Shown piece by piece: positions 9,388 to 16,964 of a DNA stretch of 52,465 nt. The stretch lies in assembly GCA_900180385.1 (NCBI GenBank), contig FXLX01000011.1, forward strand, positions 1-52,465. Reading direction: 5' to 3'. The DNA is from an uncultured Candidatus Thioglobus sp. (lineage in GTDB: Bacteria > Pseudomonadota > Gammaproteobacteria > PS1 > Pseudothioglobaceae). Each line of letters starts with the position of its first letter. Position 1 is the stretch's first letter. A program made the position numbers and the translations under genes. The notes under the pieces were generated by a model. The model was given only the letters and a program-made list of their open reading frames with translations. It searched no databases and was not told the DNA's origin.

Positions 9388-10059
9388 TTAGGTTGATTGT
9401 GTGTAAAGCGCAAGTCCATCAAGTACTAAATTCGGCTTAAGCTCTACTTGCTGATTCAAACGATAAGCAATCATCTTAGCATCACCACCCGTTAGAACAA
9501 TTCTCAAATCACCATATTTATCATTATGCTGTTCGATTTGAGTCTCGATTACATTCATAAACATATTGGCCGTACCAAACTCCCAGCCGTCTTCAGTATT
9601 GCTCGCAATAGAATTAAGTGTTAGCTTTTTAGAATCACTTTGAAACTGCGTAAAACTACGACGTAAAACACCTAAGCCTGGCATGATTAAACCGCCTTGA
9701 TGTTCTCCATTTTCCAACACCAAATCAAGTGTTAGCGCACTACCTGCATCAATGATTAAGTTATTCTGACCAGGATACTGATCAATAGTGGCAATCATCG
9801 CTAGAAAACGATCAATACCTAAATCTTGTGGTTTTTTATAAGCCGATTTAAATTTTCTGAAAATTGCTTGTGAATCAGCAAATACAGCTTGATTTAGCCC
9901 TTCTAAGATAGATCGATCACCTACACAAGTAACAAATATATGCTCGGCTTTAGGTAATAAATCAACACTAAAATCAGCAGTTAACGTAGAGTAATATTTG
10001 CCATTAAATAGCCATTTAACAGCGCTATTACCAATGTCAATTAATAAAGTATTATCCAA
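9388..10059 (-). CDS. coaX: Type III pantothenate kinase
   Basis: A 223-aa ASKHA-fold kinase that phosphorylates pantothenate in the first step of CoA synthesis. Motifs are the N-terminal phosphate loop LIDIGNSAVKW, the LGIDRFLAMI block with its catalytic Asp (DLGIDR), the NLIIDAGSALTLD adenosine-site segment, and VLTGGDAK near the C-terminus. The start overlaps the end of the nhaD-like gene by 8 bp, so it is translationally coupled to it. Confidence 0.93.
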   Translation of the reverse strand: MDNTLLIDIGNSAVKWLFNGKYYSTLTADFSVDLLPKAEHIFVTCVGDRSILEGLNQAVFADSQAIFRKFKSAYKKPQDLGIDRFLAMIATIDQYPGQNNLIIDAGSALTLDLVLENGEHQGGLIMPGLGVLRRSFTQFQSDSKKLTLNSIASNTEDGWEFGTANMFMNVIETQIEQHNDKYGDLRIVLTGGDAKMIAYRLNQQVELKPNLVLDGLALYTQST

Positions 10060-11419
10060 ATGGAATATCGCTCATCCACATGTGCGTCGCAATACTGGCC
10101 ATATATCCTAGTGAAATCACCGGCATCCATTTAAGATGAGAACCAAACGTATACAAACCTTTTGATTGACCCATTAGTGCCACACCGGCAGCACTTCCTA
10201 CTGATAGCAAGCTACCACCAACACCAGTTGTTAAGGTAACTAACAACCATTGATTTAATGACATCTCTGGATTCATGGTTAGCACCGCAAACATCACCGG
10301 AATGTTATCAACCACAGCTGACAACAATCCCACCAAAATATTAGCGTAAGTAGCGCCAAGTGAGGCGTACATCATCTCAGAAGTAAGCGCCAAGTAACCC
10401 ATAAACCCTAAACCGCCGACACTGACAATAACACCAAAGAAGAACAATAAAGTATCCCACTCAGCGCCAGCCACTTTTCTAAACACGTCAAAACCATCTT
10501 CTTGAGTGCGTCTTTCAATTTTACGAATAAAGAATGCAGCCACCATTAAATAGCTCAAACCAAGCATCATGCCCATTGCAGGGGGTAAATGCAAGAAGTT
10601 ATGGAAGCTCACCGCAGTCGCAATTGTTAGTATAAATAACGCAACAATGGTTAAGCCACCTATTTTAATATCAACTATTTCGCCAGTAGAAGTGGCTTTT
10701 TCGTTTGGAATAGCAAAATGCATAATTGCTGCAGGAATAAGAAAGTTAATTAGCGACGGAACAAATAGTACAAAGAATTCAGAAAACTCTACCAGGCCTT
10801 TTTGCCAAACCATAAGCGTGGTGATATCGCCAAACGGACTAAATGCGCCGCCAGCATTCGCAGCAACTACAATATTCACCATTGCAATTGACACAAAACG
10901 TGGATTACTCGAGCCCACTGATAAAACCACAGCGCCCATAATAAGTGCGGTTGTTAAATTATCAGCGATTGGTGAGATGAAAAATGCCAAAAAACCCGTC
11001 ATCCAAAAAAGCTGTTTAAAGGTAAATCCTTTGGAAACCAGCCAAGCCTTCAAACTCTCAAATACTTGTCTTTCTCGCATGGCCTCAATGTAAGTCATGG
11101 CAACCAATAAGAATAAAAATAGCTCCGAATATTCTAATAAATTATGACGTAGCGCCACTTCTGCAGAATGATCAATCCCCTGTGAAGCGTACACCCAACC
11201 AATCAAGCCCCAGATAACACCAGCGACCAAAATCACTGGCTTAGATTTTTTAAAGTGAGTGAATTCCTCCACCATCACCAAAATATAAGCCAATGCAAAT
11301 AATATCAGTGCAAAATAACCCACCCAATGGCTGGTTAAATCAAGCTGAGTGGCAGGATCACTCGTAGCAAAAGCAGAAACGGGCAATAAAATTAGTAAAA
11401 ATAATAATTTAGTCATCAT
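10052..11419 (-). CDS. nhaD: NhaD-type Na+/H+ antiporter
   Basis: A 455-aa polytopic inner-membrane protein of the ion-transporter (ArsB/NhaD) superfamily, with about 11-12 hydrophobic segments. An N-terminal signal-like helix (MTKLLFLLILLPVSAFA) is typical of NhaD. Conserved blocks include RHNLLEYSELFLFLLVAMTY, ISPIADNLTTALIMGA, VVAANAGGAFSPFGDITTLM and VVDNIPVMFAVL. NhaD exports sodium in exchange for protons and is common in marine bacteria. It overlaps ygfZ by 11 bp upstream and coaX by 8 bp downstream. Confidence 0.92.
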   Translation of the reverse strand: MMTKLLFLLILLPVSAFATSDPATQLDLTSHWVGYFALILFALAYILVMVEEFTHFKKSKPVILVAGVIWGLIGWVYASQGIDHSAEVALRHNLLEYSELFLFLLVAMTYIEAMRERQVFESLKAWLVSKGFTFKQLFWMTGFLAFFISPIADNLTTALIMGAVVLSVGSSNPRFVSIAMVNIVVAANAGGAFSPFGDITTLMVWQKGLVEFSEFFVLFVPSLINFLIPAAIMHFAIPNEKATSTGEIVDIKIGGLTIVALFILTIATAVSFHNFLHLPPAMGMMLGLSYLMVAAFFIRKIERRTQEDGFDVFRKVAGAEWDTLLFFFGVIVSVGGLGFMGYLALTSEMMYASLGATYANILVGLLSAVVDNIPVMFAVLTMNPEMSLNQWLLVTLTTGVGGSLLSVGSAAGVALMGQSKGLYTFGSHLKWMPVISLGYMASIATHMWMSDIPFG

Positions 11420-12209
11420 GAATCCTAGTAAGTTTGGTATGTTGAGCGTTGTTCAGGGTTATTTCATCGTCTTCGTAATTGATTTCAACCGTTGCTAAAC
11501 ACAAAGATTTATCGTTTAATTTTACACAACGCACCACAATCCCGGACGCTTTAGCAGAAGTAGAATTTACTGCAATCAGTTCATCGCCTACACTCGTATC
11601 ACCCTCGCATTCAAAAGCACGCATTCGACGCTTTGATTTACCCAGATAATGCAAGCGCGCAACCACTTCTTGTCCAGGGTAGCACCCCTTAGTAAAACTT
11701 ACACCAACTTCGTTAATGTCTAAATTAAGCAGTTGCGGTACAAATTTTTCAACCGTTATTAATTCAACTTCAGGCACTTCATTGTCAATACAAGACATTT
11801 TCCAATGCACTTCATCATTCAATTCAAGTCCATCAATAGACTCGGTTAAAACCACTGATTGCTGATCATTTAATTTAAAAGCACCATTAACAATCTCATC
11901 AATTACACCTAATTGAATAACTTCATTTGACACGTCAATAATAGTGACATCTGACATCATTTTAAACATTGTTAGTTTTTTAACAATGTCCGTAGATAAA
12001 TCTTCAGGAAAGGACAAATAATATTCATTAGCTTTTTTCATCACCCATATCAGCGCCATAATCTTCCCCTGATGCTGGCAATAGGCATTCAGTTGAGCAA
12101 TACCCTCTTCAAGCTTAGCAATATCATTAGAAAACTGCCCTTGCAGAAAACCCTGCACATCACTACCAGAAAGCCTTAACAAGACTCTATTATTTAGTTG
12201 TGTAATCAT
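11409..12209 (-). CDS. ygfZ: Folate-binding Fe-S cluster maintenance protein YgfZ
   Basis: A 266-aa GcvT-like protein with the diagnostic YgfZ signature FTKGCYPGQEVVARLHYLGK around the conserved Cys. The N-terminal LRLSGSDVQGFLQGQFSNDI is also typical. YgfZ uses tetrahydrofolate and helps repair or assemble [4Fe-4S] enzymes such as MiaB. It is the first gene of the ygfZ-nhaD-coaX run. The 5' side faces the decayed transposase region. Confidence 0.92.
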   Translation of the reverse strand: MITQLNNRVLLRLSGSDVQGFLQGQFSNDIAKLEEGIAQLNAYCQHQGKIMALIWVMKKANEYYLSFPEDLSTDIVKKLTMFKMMSDVTIIDVSNEVIQLGVIDEIVNGAFKLNDQQSVVLTESIDGLELNDEVHWKMSCIDNEVPEVELITVEKFVPQLLNLDINEVGVSFTKGCYPGQEVVARLHYLGKSKRRMRAFECEGDTSVGDELIAVNSTSAKASGIVVRCVKLNDKSLCLATVEINYEDDEITLNNAQHTKLTRIHDD

Positions 12210-12274
12210 TCGTAAAAAGGTATTTCTAAAGCTATTATTTTAAAGCATCTATCATCTAAGTAAAAATTGATTAA

Positions 12275-12295
12275 GAGGAAAGCCTTACTTTCCTC
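12275..12295 (-). repeat. REP-like palindrome, copy 1
   Basis: Minus strand GAGGAAAG-TAAGG-CTTTCCTC, preceded by G to give GGAG at the 5' foot. It lies just beyond the 3' end of the decayed Y1 transposase, in the same orientation as copy 2 on the other side. Confidence 0.8.
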
Positions 12296-12310
12296 CATTA
12301 AAATTCAAAG

Positions 12311-12965
12311 TCATTTAAAATTAATTATACTGCCTTTATTGTCAGCAAAGGAAATTGAAGCTTGCTTGATATAAGCCTTATAGTCATAAAGTCCACCAAC
12401 TTCATTAATAATATTTTTAATTTCAAATGCATTACAAATTCTTACGCCCTTCTCTTTATCGAAATATTCAAAAATACTTGATTTAACTAAATTATTTTCT
12501 ACATTAATATGATGATGCTGATAATTAAGGTTCACATAGGCTGAGACAGTTGGTAGGGCAAAGTCACCACTGAGATGCGTTGCTTTAAACTCCCCCTGAA
12601 ACAAACTGCCTAAACGTTTTTCTTGTTGATTGAAAAATTTAGTATAAGAAGTTCCTAGGCGCTACATATATTGAGATATTCCATTATCAACATTTTTGCT
12701 TTAATAGCAAATGAAAATGATTAGGCAGCAAACAATAAGCAACAATATCCACCAATTTTTCACCTTTTGCAATTATCTCCTTATCTTTCCTTTTACTACG
12801 CTAATTAGCAATTAACTTACTCGTATTAGTTGTGTTTAACAAATCCAAGTGTCTAAAGAAAAAATATTACTGCTCTTTGCTGTTAAAGATAATACGCTTA
12901 TCAACCCCTCGGTTAAACACGTGGTAATACTCGCCATTTGTAAACTCTATATTTCTAATTCCCAT
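12311..12965 (-). pseudogene. REP-associated tyrosine (Y1, IS200-like) transposase, decayed
   Basis: The reconstructed protein runs from MGIRNIEFTNGEYYHVFNRG at 12965, through VDIVAYCLLPNHFHLLLKQ, with the HxH metal-binding histidines of the HUH fold at 12711-12719, to RLGTSYTKFFNQQ, GSLFQGEFKA and SAYVNLNYQHHH. All are hallmarks of the Y1_Tnp/RAYT family. Lesions are a TAA at 12867-12869, a TAG at 12801-12803, a one-base loss just after LLLKQ, and a TAG at 12662-12664. The last ~97 codons (12311-12604) remain open but lack the catalytic half. It is flanked on both sides by palindromes of the kind such enzymes mobilise. Confidence 0.85.
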
Positions 12966-12990
12966 GCTTGTTATTCTAGCACAACTTTGA

Positions 12991-13009
12991 AGGAAAGCCT
13001 TGCTTTCCT
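12991..13009 (-). repeat. REP-like palindrome, copy 2
   Basis: AGGAAAGC-AAG-GCTTTCCT on the minus strand with GGAG at the 5' foot, 26 bp upstream of the decayed transposase start. The minus-strand orientation, set by the asymmetric CAAGG loop, matches copy 1. Confidence 0.8.
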
Positions 13010-13034
13010 CCAAAAAGCAAAGGGCGAAAAAAAA

Positions 13035-13054
13035 CCCCAGACTAAAGTCTGGGG
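13035..13054 (-). terminator. Rho-independent terminator of the porin gene
   Basis: The perfect 8-bp stem CCCCAGAC/GTCTGGGG has loop TTTA on the minus strand and is followed by eight T. It sits 50 bp after the porin stop codon. A T-run on the plus side also makes it usable in both directions. Confidence 0.92.
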
Positions 13055-13103
13055 TTTTTAAGTACTTAACTTAGGGTTAAGTTAACTGTTTTCTAAATAA
13101 GAT

Positions 13104-14135
13104 TTAGAATTTAACAGCAATTTTAGCACCCATAGATGTACGGTCATTCCATTTACCAGCAGAAAGCTTAAGTGAAGCACCGTTACCTAGCGAACGAGTA
13201 ACAATGATGTCTGAGAAAGACTCATCAGTAACACCCACTGTTAAGTTACCAGCAGCAACTTGAACACCCATACCAGCTACATTAAAGTCAGCACGAATAC
13301 CTGTTACTTTATCTTTAGTGGTGCCAGCATTCACATTACCTAATGCTAAGTTACCATTTACACCGTTAGCAGTAGCTAAGATAGAAACTCCTAATGGAGT
13401 GAACTTCTTGTTGTTTGCACGAGCGTTGCCTGAATCTGCATCCCATGTTGCACGAGCTAAATGGTAAGTAACGCCACCAACTTTGGTGGATAAATGGATT
13501 AAATCAGCATCAGCATCACCTGCAGTTGCGTCTGAACTGTAATTTTCAATTGCGAAGTTTACAGAACTAACTTTACCTTTAGCAGTAACGTCAGTGTAAC
13601 CAGTGTTATTCGCTGTATCATGCTCAATACCTACTTTAATGTCTGCAATAGTAGTATCTGCATTCATTGTAACTGAACTACTAGCTGTTTCAGTTTGAAT
13701 TGCTAAGTCAATATCACCAACACTAGTAGAAGCGTTAATTACGTTATCACCTGCACCTTGACCTTTACGAACTAAACCAAAACCTGTAGTTTCCCACCAT
13801 TCGCCAGCTTTAATAGTTACGCCGCCGATCTTAGCAGATACATATCTGTAATCAGTCTCAAAACCAGACGCAGCAGGATTAGCACCACCAGAAGAACGAG
13901 CAGTGTTATCATTATCGTTATCAGTACGTAAACCTAATACCACTTTAACGTCTCCAGCAGTACCAAGAACCTTTAAACGAATACGTTGATCTAATGAATT
14001 AATATCAGCTGCACCTGGAGTAGCACTCTCAACAGTAGCAAAACGCATATGCGCATCACCAGTAATAGAAATATCAGCCATAGCAGCTGAAGTCATAGTT
14101 GCTGCGACTGCAGCGATTAATAATTGTTTTTTCAT
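13104..14135 (-). CDS. Gram-negative outer-membrane porin
   Basis: A 343-aa protein with a clear Sec signal peptide, MKKQLLIAAVAATMTSAAMA, cleaved before DISITGDAHMRF. The mature part shows alternating hydrophobic/polar beta-strand texture, few cysteines, GEWWETTGFGLVRKGQG in the barrel region, and a C-terminal aromatic residue (AKIAVKF) that is the BAM insertion signal. It resembles general (OmpC/porin_4-type) 16-strand porins; the substrate is unknown. A consensus sigma70 promoter and a strong terminator bracket it, so it is an abundant single-gene transcript. An SD (TAGGAG) precedes the ATG. Confidence 0.88.
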   Translation of the reverse strand: MKKQLLIAAVAATMTSAAMADISITGDAHMRFATVESATPGAADINSLDQRIRLKVLGTAGDVKVVLGLRTDNDNDNTARSSGGANPAASGFETDYRYVSAKIGGVTIKAGEWWETTGFGLVRKGQGAGDNVINASTSVGDIDLAIQTETASSSVTMNADTTIADIKVGIEHDTANNTGYTDVTAKGKVSSVNFAIENYSSDATAGDADADLIHLSTKVGGVTYHLARATWDADSGNARANNKKFTPLGVSILATANGVNGNLALGNVNAGTTKDKVTGIRADFNVAGMGVQVAAGNLTVGVTDESFSDIIVTRSLGNGASLKLSAGKWNDRTSMGAKIAVKF

Positions 14136-14214
14136 TTTAAAAACTCCTAAATTTTACAAGTTATGCAAGATTATTCTTGCTTTGTTTCTCAACAATGTTG
14201 TCAAGATAGTACGT

Positions 14215-14243
14215 ATTATACGGATGTGTTTTTTAAATGTCAA
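14215..14243 (-). promoter_or_regulatory. Consensus sigma70 promoter of the porin
   Basis: TTGACA (14238-14243), an exact 17-bp spacer, then TATAAT (14215-14220): a perfect match to consensus. The predicted start near 14208 leaves a leader of about 73 nt before the porin ATG. From here to about 14490 the sequence is very AT-rich; apart from this promoter I see no convincing gene. Confidence 0.88.
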
Positions 14244-14495
14244 CACTTATTTGCAAAATAAATACAAAATAATGCAAATTAACCACAAAATAGGGGTTTT
14301 ATCGCTTAAAAATGGCTTTAATCCCTTATACAACACCGTTTTTAGCCTTTTTAGGCAAAAATACAACATTTGTAACAAAATTTGGCAAATATTGTAAATG
14401 AGCTAAAAACACCACTAATAATGGCTTTTGATTAGGTTTTTAATCGATTATTTACTATACATATTAGTATGTTAATAAATTTCAATTAATAAAAA

Positions 14496-14514
14496 ACCGA
14501 GAACAAGTCTCGGT
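14496..14514. terminator. Bidirectional terminator
   Basis: The stem ACCGAGA/TCTCGGT has a 5-nt loop, with A-runs before and T-runs after, so it works on both strands. On the minus strand it ends the transcript of the PuuD-like gene. Confidence 0.85.
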
Positions 14515-14574
14515 TTTTATATTGCTAATAGTTTTAATTTTTATATAGCTATATGCAATTTTAAAAACGAATTA

Positions 14575-14673
14575 TTTTATCCAGCTGTGAGGTAAATGTT
14601 TTTCTTTGCACAGGCGTGTACAAAATGTACACAACCAGCCAAGAAAGTTATTTAACAATACAGCTGGATAAAA
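14575..14673. repeat. Long hairpin element with apical AGGCGTGTA motif, copy 1
   Basis: Perfect 14-bp terminal arms (TTTTATCCAGCTGT at 14575-14588, its complement at 14660-14673) enclose a further imperfect stem. The apex is a 7-bp stem GTGTACA/TGTACAC with loop AAA. The apical block at 14612-14635 reads AGGCGTGTA-N7-TACACAAC and recurs in the element at 18724-18869, although the rest of the two elements differs. It lies in the 3' untranslated stretch of the PuuD-like gene. Confidence 0.75.
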
Positions 14674-14682
14674 GAAACGTTT

Positions 14683-15255
14683 TTAATGCCAAGCTAGCAT
14701 GGTTAGTAACATCGGGATAGATAATATCACGTTAATCGACGATGCCAACGCAGCATTCTTCTTAGCCGTTGTAATTTCTTCAGCAGTTGCTTGCTTCATA
14801 CCCAAAATCTTTTGCTGGTTTGGCCAGATGATGAACCATACGTTCAATGCCATGATTGTACCCATCCATGAGCCTAGGCCGATAATCTCAAAACCGGGTG
14901 CAAATGTAAAGGCTAAGTGAATACCTTGCATGCCGCCGCCTGCTTGCACTAATAAAGACAAACCAACCAACCAAGTAACTGCTGCAGCCATACGGAACCA
15001 TAATAGTGCGCGCGGTGCAATGTACTTACCAATTGCTGCAGGACCTGGGCCATCAGTATCAGCTAGGGCTTGACCCATGCCAGGCACTTGTACGAAGTTA
15101 AAGTAATACAATAGGCCAATCCATAAAACGCCAGCCATAACGTGCAACCAAACTGTGATCACAAATGTGTTTGTAATGTCTAATGCGAACATTGCAGCGA
15201 TAGACGCAACGAAGCCGATTAAAATCTTATTTTGTACTGAATTGATAAAACCCAT
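14683..15255 (-). CDS. PuuD/urate-oxidase-N-like membrane protein
   Basis: A 190-aa integral membrane protein with about five helices (roughly 10-27, 31-53, 82-105, 121-145, 168-188). The HVMAGVLWIGLLYYFNF segment and the LWFRMAAAVTWLVGL helix resemble the N-terminal membrane domain of the PuuD-type urate hydroxylase family (Urate_ox_N); many stand-alone members have no assigned function. It lacks the C-terminal cytochrome c domain of full PuuD. ATG at 15255 was chosen over an upstream in-frame ATG because AGAGAG precedes it and the family begins there. An FNR box upstream suggests oxygen control, consistent with a respiratory-chain-linked role, which is inference. Confidence 0.75.
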   Translation of the reverse strand: MGFINSVQNKILIGFVASIAAMFALDITNTFVITVWLHVMAGVLWIGLLYYFNFVQVPGMGQALADTDGPGPAAIGKYIAPRALLWFRMAAAVTWLVGLSLLVQAGGGMQGIHLAFTFAPGFEIIGLGSWMGTIMALNVWFIIWPNQQKILGMKQATAEEITTAKKNAALASSINVILSIPMLLTMLAWH

Positions 15256-15305
15256 GTTTTTCTCTCTGTTGTTGTAAAGTTGACTATTATAATAGGCTAT
15301 TAATT

Positions 15306-15319
15306 TGATATAGATCAAT
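15306..15319. promoter_or_regulatory. FNR-type box between the PuuD-like gene and mutM
   Basis: TTGATATAGATCAA fits TTGAT-N4-ATCAA exactly. A TATAAT box at 15286-15291 on the minus strand serves the PuuD-like gene, but the centre distance is 24 bp rather than the ~31 seen at the two microprotein promoters, so activation from this site is less certain. It also lies 28 bp in front of mutM. Confidence 0.65.
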
Positions 15320-15346
15320 TTTTAATTTTATTACTATACTAACTGC

Positions 15347-16156
15347 ATGCCTGAACTTCCTGAAGTTGAAACCACCAAGAATGGCTTGCTGCCATTAATT
15401 AAAAATCAAACCGTTACCAAGGCAATTCGCCATCGGGATAATTTGCGCTGGGAGATTCCTAAACACCTGCCAACCACACTAGCTAATCAGTTGGTGCGCG
15501 GGATTAACAGGCGTGGCAAATACTTATTGATTGAATTTGAAGTGGGTACGCTAATTATCCACTTAGGTATGAGTGGCTCGATTAAAGTGGTGAATAGTGA
15601 CGAGCCCCTACTTAAACATGATCATTTTGAATTAATTTTTGATCATGGCAAAAGCATGCGTTTGAATGATCCGCGGCGCTTTGGTGCGGTGCTGTTTTCA
15701 GCTGATGGAAACCACAAGTTATTAGACTCTTTAGGGGTTGAACCCCTAGAAGATAGTTTTGATGAGAACTACTTATATCTAAGATCACGTAAAAAACAAC
15801 AAAACATCAAGGCTTTTATTATGGATAGCAAGGTAGTGGTTGGCGTGGGTAATATCTATGCTTGTGAAAGCTTGTTTGCTTGTGGGATTAACCCTGCTCG
15901 AAAAGCAGGCAGTATTTCAAAAAAACGCTACCAACTACTCACTCAACACATTAAAACCATTCTTGCTAAAGCCATTAAAACTGGCGGCACAACACTCCAA
16001 GATTTTTCACAAGTGGATGGCAGCCCTGGGTATTTCACCCAGACTTTGAACGTGTATGGACGTGAAGGCAAATTGTGCCCTACGTGTGATGGTAAAATTA
16101 GCCGTATGATTCAAAATCAACGTTCAACGTTTTATTGCCCAATATGTCAGACATAG
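15347..16156 (+). CDS. mutM: Formamidopyrimidine-DNA glycosylase
   Basis: A 269-aa base-excision-repair enzyme that removes 8-oxoguanine and formamidopyrimidines and nicks the abasic site. It begins MPELPEVET, with catalytic Pro2 and Glu3. LGMSG, LNDPRRFG and VGVGNIYACE follow in order, and the C-terminal zinc finger has CPTC and CPIC pairs. It is divergent from the PuuD-like gene. A plausible -10 (TATACT at 15336-15341) lies just before the ATG with almost no leader. Confidence 0.96.
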   Translation: MPELPEVETTKNGLLPLIKNQTVTKAIRHRDNLRWEIPKHLPTTLANQLVRGINRRGKYLLIEFEVGTLIIHLGMSGSIKVVNSDEPLLKHDHFELIFDHGKSMRLNDPRRFGAVLFSADGNHKLLDSLGVEPLEDSFDENYLYLRSRKKQQNIKAFIMDSKVVVGVGNIYACESLFACGINPARKAGSISKKRYQLLTQHIKTILAKAIKTGGTTLQDFSQVDGSPGYFTQTLNVYGREGKLCPTCDGKISRMIQNQRSTFYCPICQT

Positions 16157-16215
16157 ATACAAAGGAGCGCCTGACATAGCCCTAACACAATTTATGAAAA
16201 ATATAAACCAACCCC

Positions 16216-16275
16216 TTTATCATTTAAAAAATCGGCAAATAGTCCCAACTATTCTTCTCATTTTTAAATGATAAA
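16216..16275. repeat. Nested inverted repeat downstream of mutM
   Basis: The outer arms are TTTATCATTTAAAAAAT (16216-16232) and ATTTTTAAATGATAAA (16260-16275). Inside is a second small palindrome AATAGT-CCCA-ACTATT. The element fills the mutM to S24-like intergenic gap. It has no T-run placed like an ordinary terminator, though the AT-rich arms could end transcription. Confidence 0.6.
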
Positions 16276-16313
16276 CACACTATTTTCTATACCCCCTAAA
16301 TCGCACTAGAATT

Positions 16314-16715
16314 ATGTCAGACACTCCACAAGAAATGTTCGAAACCAACTGCTCTATTAATTCAGAGCCGTTCGCTTTGCAAAACCTTGGTAGTTACATG
16401 GAACCTGAGTTTAGCGAAAATTGCATTGTAATTATTGACCCAGGTATGGAGATTCATAATCGTGCCTACGCCGTTGTACGCTATGGTGATGATATGTATT
16501 TTCGTCAATACATCGAGCGCGGTAATGATAAATTTTTGGTGCCACTTAATTCACAACACGACGAAATTGAGCTTAAGGGGCAATTCGACGTCGTTGGCTG
16601 TGTGGTACAGCAAAAGCAACGTAAGCAAACGCCATTACACTATTACCATTTAAATAAGAATACCAAACAGATGGATTTTTCTATTTCTGGAAAACCCAAA
16701 GATAAAGAGGAATAA
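16314..16715 (+). CDS. S24/LexA-like domain protein with both catalytic residues replaced
   Basis: A 133-aa protein that looks like the C-terminal peptidase-S24 domain of LexA/cI-type repressors without the DNA-binding part: SEPFALQNLGSYMEPEFSE matches the GxSMEPEF block, and AYAVVRYGDDMYFRQY matches the strand carrying the catalytic Lys. Here the catalytic Ser position is Tyr28 (G-S-Y-M) and the Lys position is Arg64, so self-cleavage is not expected. It is followed after 2 bp by the DUF2798 gene. No Shine-Dalgarno is evident before the ATG. It may be a binding or dimerisation module; function unknown. Confidence 0.7.
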   Translation: MSDTPQEMFETNCSINSEPFALQNLGSYMEPEFSENCIVIIDPGMEIHNRAYAVVRYGDDMYFRQYIERGNDKFLVPLNSQHDEIELKGQFDVVGCVVQQKQRKQTPLHYYHLNKNTKQMDFSISGKPKDKEE

Positions 16716-16717
16716 TT

Positions 16718-16936
16718 ATGGAAAAGAAAGTACATTTAAGATTTAGCATTGTCATGTCATTATTCATGATTAGCATCATGTCATTCGTGGTTACTTATAT
16801 GAACATTGGTTGGACTGATCAAACCATTAGCAAATGGCTAGAGAGTTTTGCCATTGCCTGGTTGGTTGGATTTCCACTACTATATGTATTCGGGCCAATT
16901 TTTAAAAATTCTATCATCAAATCATTAAGCAAATAG
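16718..16936 (+). CDS. DUF2798 family small membrane protein
   Basis: A 72-aa protein with two hydrophobic helices (about 9-27 and 43-62) and the DUF2798 pattern: a SIVMSLFMISIMSFVVT helix, FAIAWLVGFPLLYVFGPI, then a basic tail. The family is small, widespread and uncharacterised. It is separated by 2 bp from the S24-like gene, so the two are co-transcribed. A REP palindrome follows seven bases after the stop codon and probably acts as the 3' end for both this and the convergent pgeF. Confidence 0.82.
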   Translation: MEKKVHLRFSIVMSLFMISIMSFVVTYMNIGWTDQTISKWLESFAIAWLVGFPLLYVFGPIFKNSIIKSLSK

Positions 16937-16942
16937 CTTTTG

Positions 16943-16963
16943 GAGGAAAGCAAGGCTTTCCTC
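16943..16963 (+). repeat. REP-like palindrome, copy 3
   Basis: GAGGAAAGC-AAG-GCTTTCCTC, perfect 9-bp stem, with GGAG at the 5' foot. It lies between the convergent DUF2798 and pgeF genes, and its right end abuts the pgeF stop codon. The orientation (plus) is opposite to copies 1 and 2. Confidence 0.85.
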
Positions 16964-16964
16964 T

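Noticed and set aside
10569..11093. 174-codon frame opposite nhaD
   Set aside because: Antisense shadow of a membrane-protein gene; no domain or start signals.
12849..13061. 70-codon plus-strand frame
   Set aside because: It is the opposite strand of the decayed RAYT transposase and two hairpins; no family features.
14182..14397. 71-codon plus-strand frame upstream of the porin
   Set aside because: AT-rich, no ribosome site, overlaps the porin promoter on the other strand; composition looks random.
14612..14635. Integron attC site at the hairpin tips
   Set aside because: The conserved AGGCGTGTA-N7-TACACAAC lies at the apex and not at the open ends; the GTTRRRY/RYYYAAC boxes are not placed as in attC, and no integrase is nearby.
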